Part shown: piece by piece, positions 61,209 to 64,000 of the stretch
Position numbering within the stretch: position 1 is the stretch's first letter
Layout of the letters: each line of letters opens with the position of its first letter
From: Halogeometricum sp. S3BR5-2
Lineage (GTDB): Archaea > Halobacteriota > Halobacteria > Halobacteriales > Haloferacaceae
DNA: 64,000 nucleotides
NCBI RefSeq assembly: GCF_031624635.1
Contig: NZ_JAMQOQ010000006.1
Span: forward strand, 62,001-126,000
Direction of reading: 5' to 3'
Notes under the pieces: generated by a model
The model's input: only the letters and a program-made list of their open reading frames with translations
What the model was told of the DNA's origin: nothing
The model's database searches: none
Translations under genes and position numbers: made by a program

Positions 61209-62588
61209 TCAGTCGTCGCCCTCGACGCTCCCCCGTTCGCGCAGGAGGCCCGCCGCCGTCCCCGTCCAGTCGGCGTACCGAAAGGCGACGAGGACGAACA
61301 GGCTCATCCACGCGTACGCGAGGAACACGCCGACGTAGACGCCGAACAGCCCCATCCCCAACCGCTCGACGGCGAGGTAGGAGAAGCCGACGAAGAAGCC
61401 GAACATCCCCGTCAGCCGCGCGAGGAAGGGGAGCCGCGTCGCCCCCGCGCCCTGCAACGCGCCCGAGAGCGAGACGAACAGCGCCAAGAGCGGGGCCGAG
61501 AGGCCGTAGACGACGGCGAACTCGGCGGCGTACTCGAGCGCGGCGGTCGACCCGCCGAAGCCGAGGGCGGCGACGACGGGGTCGGCGAGGGCGACGAGCA
61601 GGAGACCGATGACGCCGACGGTGCCGAGGGCGAGGGCGGCCGTCGCCCACCCCTCGTACCGGGCCGTCGCCGGGTCCTCCCGGCCGAGCGCCTGCCCGAC
61701 GAGGACGCTCGCGGCGACGTTGTAGCCGCGGACGAGCGGTCCCGTCACCTGCTGGTAGACGCGCCGGCCGATCTGGAACCCCGCGTTGGCCACGTCGCCG
61801 AACGAGAGCAGCAGGGCGTTGAACGGGAACTCCGCGAGTTCGGCCGTGAACCCCTCGGCTATCCGAGGGAGGCTGACGCGCACGAGTTGCGCGCCGACCG
61901 TAGGGTCCGTCGGCCGCGCGAACGCGACGGGCGAGGACGGGCGGTAAGTGGCGGCGAGGAGGAGAGCGGCCGAGAGCACGTTGGCCGCCGAGGTGGCGAG
62001 GCCGACGCCGAAGACGCCGAGTCGCGGGAGGCCGGCGAGTCCGAACCCGAGGCCGACGGACAGCGAGACGTTGAGCACGTTGGCGACGACGTTGACGTAC
62101 ATCGGGGTGCGGGTGTCGCCGAGGCCCTGCAGGGCGCGCGCGGCGACGAGGACGACGAGTCGGGCGGGCGCGGTGGCGAAGATGACCGCGAGGTACGTGC
62201 CGCCGAGTTCGACCGCCCGGTCGCTGGCGGGGAACAGACCGACGAGGACGTCGCCGGCGAGGAAGCCGGCGAGGACGAACGGCAGGCCGACGAGGAGGGC
62301 GACGAGTATCGCTTGCGTCACCGCCTCGTTGCGGTTGGCGTCGGCGCCGCTTCCGGTGTCCTGACTGGAGAGGGCGATGGCGGCGCCGCCGAGGCCGAGG
62401 CCGATGCGGAGCGGAAAGCGGGCGAACAGGTCCGCGAGGCCGATGGCCACGACGGCGGCGGGCGACAGCGCCGCGGTCACCAGCACGTCGACGGTGCGCA
62501 TGAGCGTCCGCGTCGTCTGCTCGGCCATGACGGGCCACGCCAGCGAGAACACGCGTCGCCAGACGCCGCGGAGTCGCCCCCAGTTCAT
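61209..62588 (-). CDS. MATE family efflux transporter
   Basis: A 459-residue membrane protein with twelve helices in two equal halves, typical of MATE proteins such as NorM and DinF. Recognisable are VMAEQTTRTLMRTVDVLVTAALSP near the N-terminus and the second-half repeat NAGFQIGRRVYQQVTGPLVRGYNVAASVLVGQALG. It would export cationic drugs or metabolites in exchange for Na+ or H+. Divergent from the GGCT-like gene across 71 nt. Confidence 0.92.
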   Translation of the reverse strand: MNWGRLRGVWRRVFSLAWPVMAEQTTRTLMRTVDVLVTAALSPAAVVAIGLADLFARFPLRIGLGLGGAAIALSSQDTGSGADANRNEAVTQAILVALLVGLPFVLAGFLAGDVLVGLFPASDRAVELGGTYLAVIFATAPARLVVLVAARALQGLGDTRTPMYVNVVANVLNVSLSVGLGFGLAGLPRLGVFGVGLATSAANVLSAALLLAATYRPSSPVAFARPTDPTVGAQLVRVSLPRIAEGFTAELAEFPFNALLLSFGDVANAGFQIGRRVYQQVTGPLVRGYNVAASVLVGQALGREDPATARYEGWATAALALGTVGVIGLLLVALADPVVAALGFGGSTAALEYAAEFAVVYGLSAPLLALFVSLSGALQGAGATRLPFLARLTGMFGFFVGFSYLAVERLGMGLFGVYVGVFLAYAWMSLFVLVAFRYADWTGTAAGLLRERGSVEGDD

Positions 62589-62659
62589 GCGGCCACGAGT
62601 CGCGGGGCGCGCTTGACGATACCGGAAACGGAAGGTGTCTCGGCGCCGAACGGCCGCCC

Positions 62660-63052
62660 ATGCCGTCGTTCTTCGTCTACGGTACGCTGACCGACCGCGT
62701 ACAGGTGGACCGTCTCCTCGACGAGTGGTCGTTCGGACCCGACGCGCGCGTCGACGGACTTCACCGCGCCGAGGGGCGCTACCCGACGCTGGCGCCCGGC
62801 GGGTCCGTCTCCGGGCGCCTGCTCGAAACCGACGACGCGGCGACGCTGGACGCCTACGAGGGCGTCGACTCCGGCCTGTACGTCCGCGTCGAACTCCCGC
62901 GTACGGACGGCGAGCACGCCTTCGCCTACGTCGGCGACGCCGCCCGCCTGAACGCGGACGCCGAGTGGCCCGGCGACGGCGACCTGCGGACCCGCGTCGA
63001 GCAGTATTTGTCAGAGAACAGAGTTGTGGTCGAAACGGGAGAATCAGGATAA
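62660..63052 (+). CDS. Gamma-glutamylcyclotransferase-like protein
   Basis: A 130-residue protein of the GGCT/AIG2 barrel fold: FVYGTLTDRVQVDRLL at the N-terminus (substrate-binding YGTL), PTLAPGGSVSGRLLE and LDAYEGVDSGLYVRVELP in the centre, where the E of YEG is the catalytic glutamate. Members release pyroglutamate from gamma-glutamyl peptides. Haloarchaea use gamma-glutamylcysteine as main thiol, so turnover of that compound is a possible role. Confidence 0.88.
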   Translation: MPSFFVYGTLTDRVQVDRLLDEWSFGPDARVDGLHRAEGRYPTLAPGGSVSGRLLETDDAATLDAYEGVDSGLYVRVELPRTDGEHAFAYVGDAARLNADAEWPGDGDLRTRVEQYLSENRVVVETGESG

Positions 63053-63312
63053 GACGGACGAACGACGGCCGTCAGACGCGGAGTTCAGGGCGCCTCCGTC
63101 TCCCGATTTTACTTTCACCGCGCCTGGGGGACGTTTATGTAGCAGCCGGTCGGTAGAACAACTGCACGTCACGCGCGTGCATTCCCCCTTACACTTCTCC
63201 GAGCCGCCGCGCCCGGGAGCGCACGCCGGGTTGAGTTCCCGCCGGCGCACAAATTGTCGCCTCCGAAAGCGTAATGCGAACGCTTACCCGGTGGGCCGCG
63301 GAACCGCGGCGT

Positions 63313-64000
63313 ATGATTTCGCTTGCCGACATCGAGGCGGCGCGCGACCGGGTCGAGGAGGTCGCGAAGCGCACGCCCCTGGACTACTCGTACACGTTCT
63401 CGGAGATGACCGGGGCGGCGGTCCACCTGAAGTTGGAGAACAACCAGCGGACGGGGTCGTTCAAGATACGCGGCGCGATGAACCGTATCGCGACGCTCTC
63501 CGAGGAGGAGAAGGAGGCGGGCGTCGTGACCGCCAGCGCCGGCAACCACGCGCAGGGCGTCGCCCTCGCGGCGACCCGGACGGGCGTGGACTCGACGGTG
63601 GTGATGCCCGAGCACGCCCCCATCTCGAAGGTGAAGGCGACGCGCCGGTACGGCGGACGGGCGGTGCTGCACGGCGCGGACTACGACGAGGCGCAGGCGC
63701 GGGCGCACGAGATAGAGGCCGAGGAGGGCCGCACCTACGTCCACGCGTTCGACGACGACTACGTGATGGCCGGGCAGGGCACCATCGGCCTCGAAATCGT
63801 CGAGGACTGCCCCGACCTGGACACCGTCGTCGTCCCCATCGGCGGCGGCGGCCTCATCTCCGGCATCGCCACCGCGGTGAAGGCGCAACTGCCCGACGCG
63901 CGCGTCGTCGGCGTGCAGGCGGAGGGCGCCTCCAGCGTGGCCGAGTCGCTCCGGAAGGGGTCGGTCCACGAACTCGACAGCGTCAACACCATCGCCGACG
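63313..64000 (+). CDS. ilvA: Threonine ammonia-lyase, cut by the window edge
   Basis: The first 229 residues of a PLP-dependent threonine dehydratase, running off the right edge with no stop. The start ISLADIEAARDRVEEVAKRTPLDYS, the PLP lysine in NQRTGSFKIRGAMN, SAGNHAQGVA and the glycine loop VVPIGGGGLISG are all present. It deaminates threonine to 2-oxobutyrate for isoleucine synthesis or catabolism; C-terminal regulatory part is outside the window. The 260 nt before it hold AT-rich promoter DNA and no other gene. Confidence 0.93.
   Translation, partial: MISLADIEAARDRVEEVAKRTPLDYSYTFSEMTGAAVHLKLENNQRTGSFKIRGAMNRIATLSEEEKEAGVVTASAGNHAQGVALAATRTGVDSTVVMPEHAPISKVKATRRYGGRAVLHGADYDEAQARAHEIEAEEGRTYVHAFDDDYVMAGQGTIGLEIVEDCPDLDTVVVPIGGGGLISGIATAVKAQLPDARVVGVQAEGASSVAESLRKGSVHELDSVNTIAD

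Overview
The window looks like chromosome of a halophilic archaeon of the Haloferax/Halogeometricum type. It has very high GC, strongly acidic proteins, TATA-like boxes about 27 nt upstream of start codons (leaderless genes), and haloarchaea-only families (HalOD1, HTH-10/Bat regulators, DUF5789, DUF5790, DUF5995, HVO_0476-type zinc finger). From memory, the stretch from the histone/RPA genes (about 12-16 kb) through azf, L10e, gapI-pgk-gapII and the HVO_0476-like gene to citrate synthase (59 kb) runs in the same order as the Haloferax volcanii genes HVO_0522 down to HVO_0466, so most of the window is conserved core chromosome.

Layout. 0.2-3.9 kb: moeA, an ABC exporter and a HalOD1 protein. 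4.1-10.5 kb: a metal locus, all on +, with nikR, then a three-gene NitT/TauT-type ABC importer, then a four-gene nickel/cobalt ECF transporter; genes inside each transporter overlap by 1-4 nt. 10.6-16.1 kb: two tRNAs, CCA-adding enzyme, a histone plus histone-deacetylase-family pair, and RPA. 16.3-18.3 kb: two identical tRNA-Arg genes in a 112-nt direct repeat, enclosing an HTH-10 regulator and about 0.9 kb without a convincing gene. 18.3-25.4 kb: housekeeping genes, azf, mptD and a second ABC exporter. 25.5-26.8 kb: tRNA-Val and tRNA-Phe with complex palindromic tails. 27-41 kb: sensor kinase, UbiA prenyltransferase, GH13 hydrolase, rhodanese-MBL sulfur enzyme, GvpH/Hsp20-like protein, cold-shock protein, NucS and ribosomal protein L10e. 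41-48 kb: the lower glycolysis/gluconeogenesis cluster with both GAPDH types and pgk. 48-64 kb: methyltransferases, threonine synthase homologue with an aspartoacylase-family partner, MFS and MATE transporters, a duplicated PhoU/RCK_C protein, citrate synthase, an FNT channel and a threonine ammonia-lyase cut by the right edge.

The strongest unexplained signal is a family of palindromes in the 3' flanks of tRNA-Arg, tRNA-Val and tRNA-Phe. For Val and Phe a 57-nt hairpin begins in the last acceptor bases of the tRNA; for Arg a less regular one begins just after it. All are capped by GC-GNA-GC (N = A, T, C or G across the family), the core of the unusually stable GCGAAGC DNA mini-hairpin, and in the better copies two-base Watson-Crick steps alternate with tandem GA/GA steps. 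The paired dinucleotides co-vary between copies (AC/GT, CT/AG, GG/CC). Further downstream, inverted and direct pieces of the tRNA's own T-arm flank more of these hairpins. This looks like a tRNA-tail repeat family rather than random decay; its mechanism and function are open.

The second point of interest is the metal locus. A NikR with all four high-affinity nickel ligands sits directly upstream of an organic-anion-type ABC importer whose ATPase carries an unusual C-x-C-x2-C cluster, followed by the nickel/cobalt ECF transporter. This suggests a nickel-complex importer working beside the free-ion transporter.
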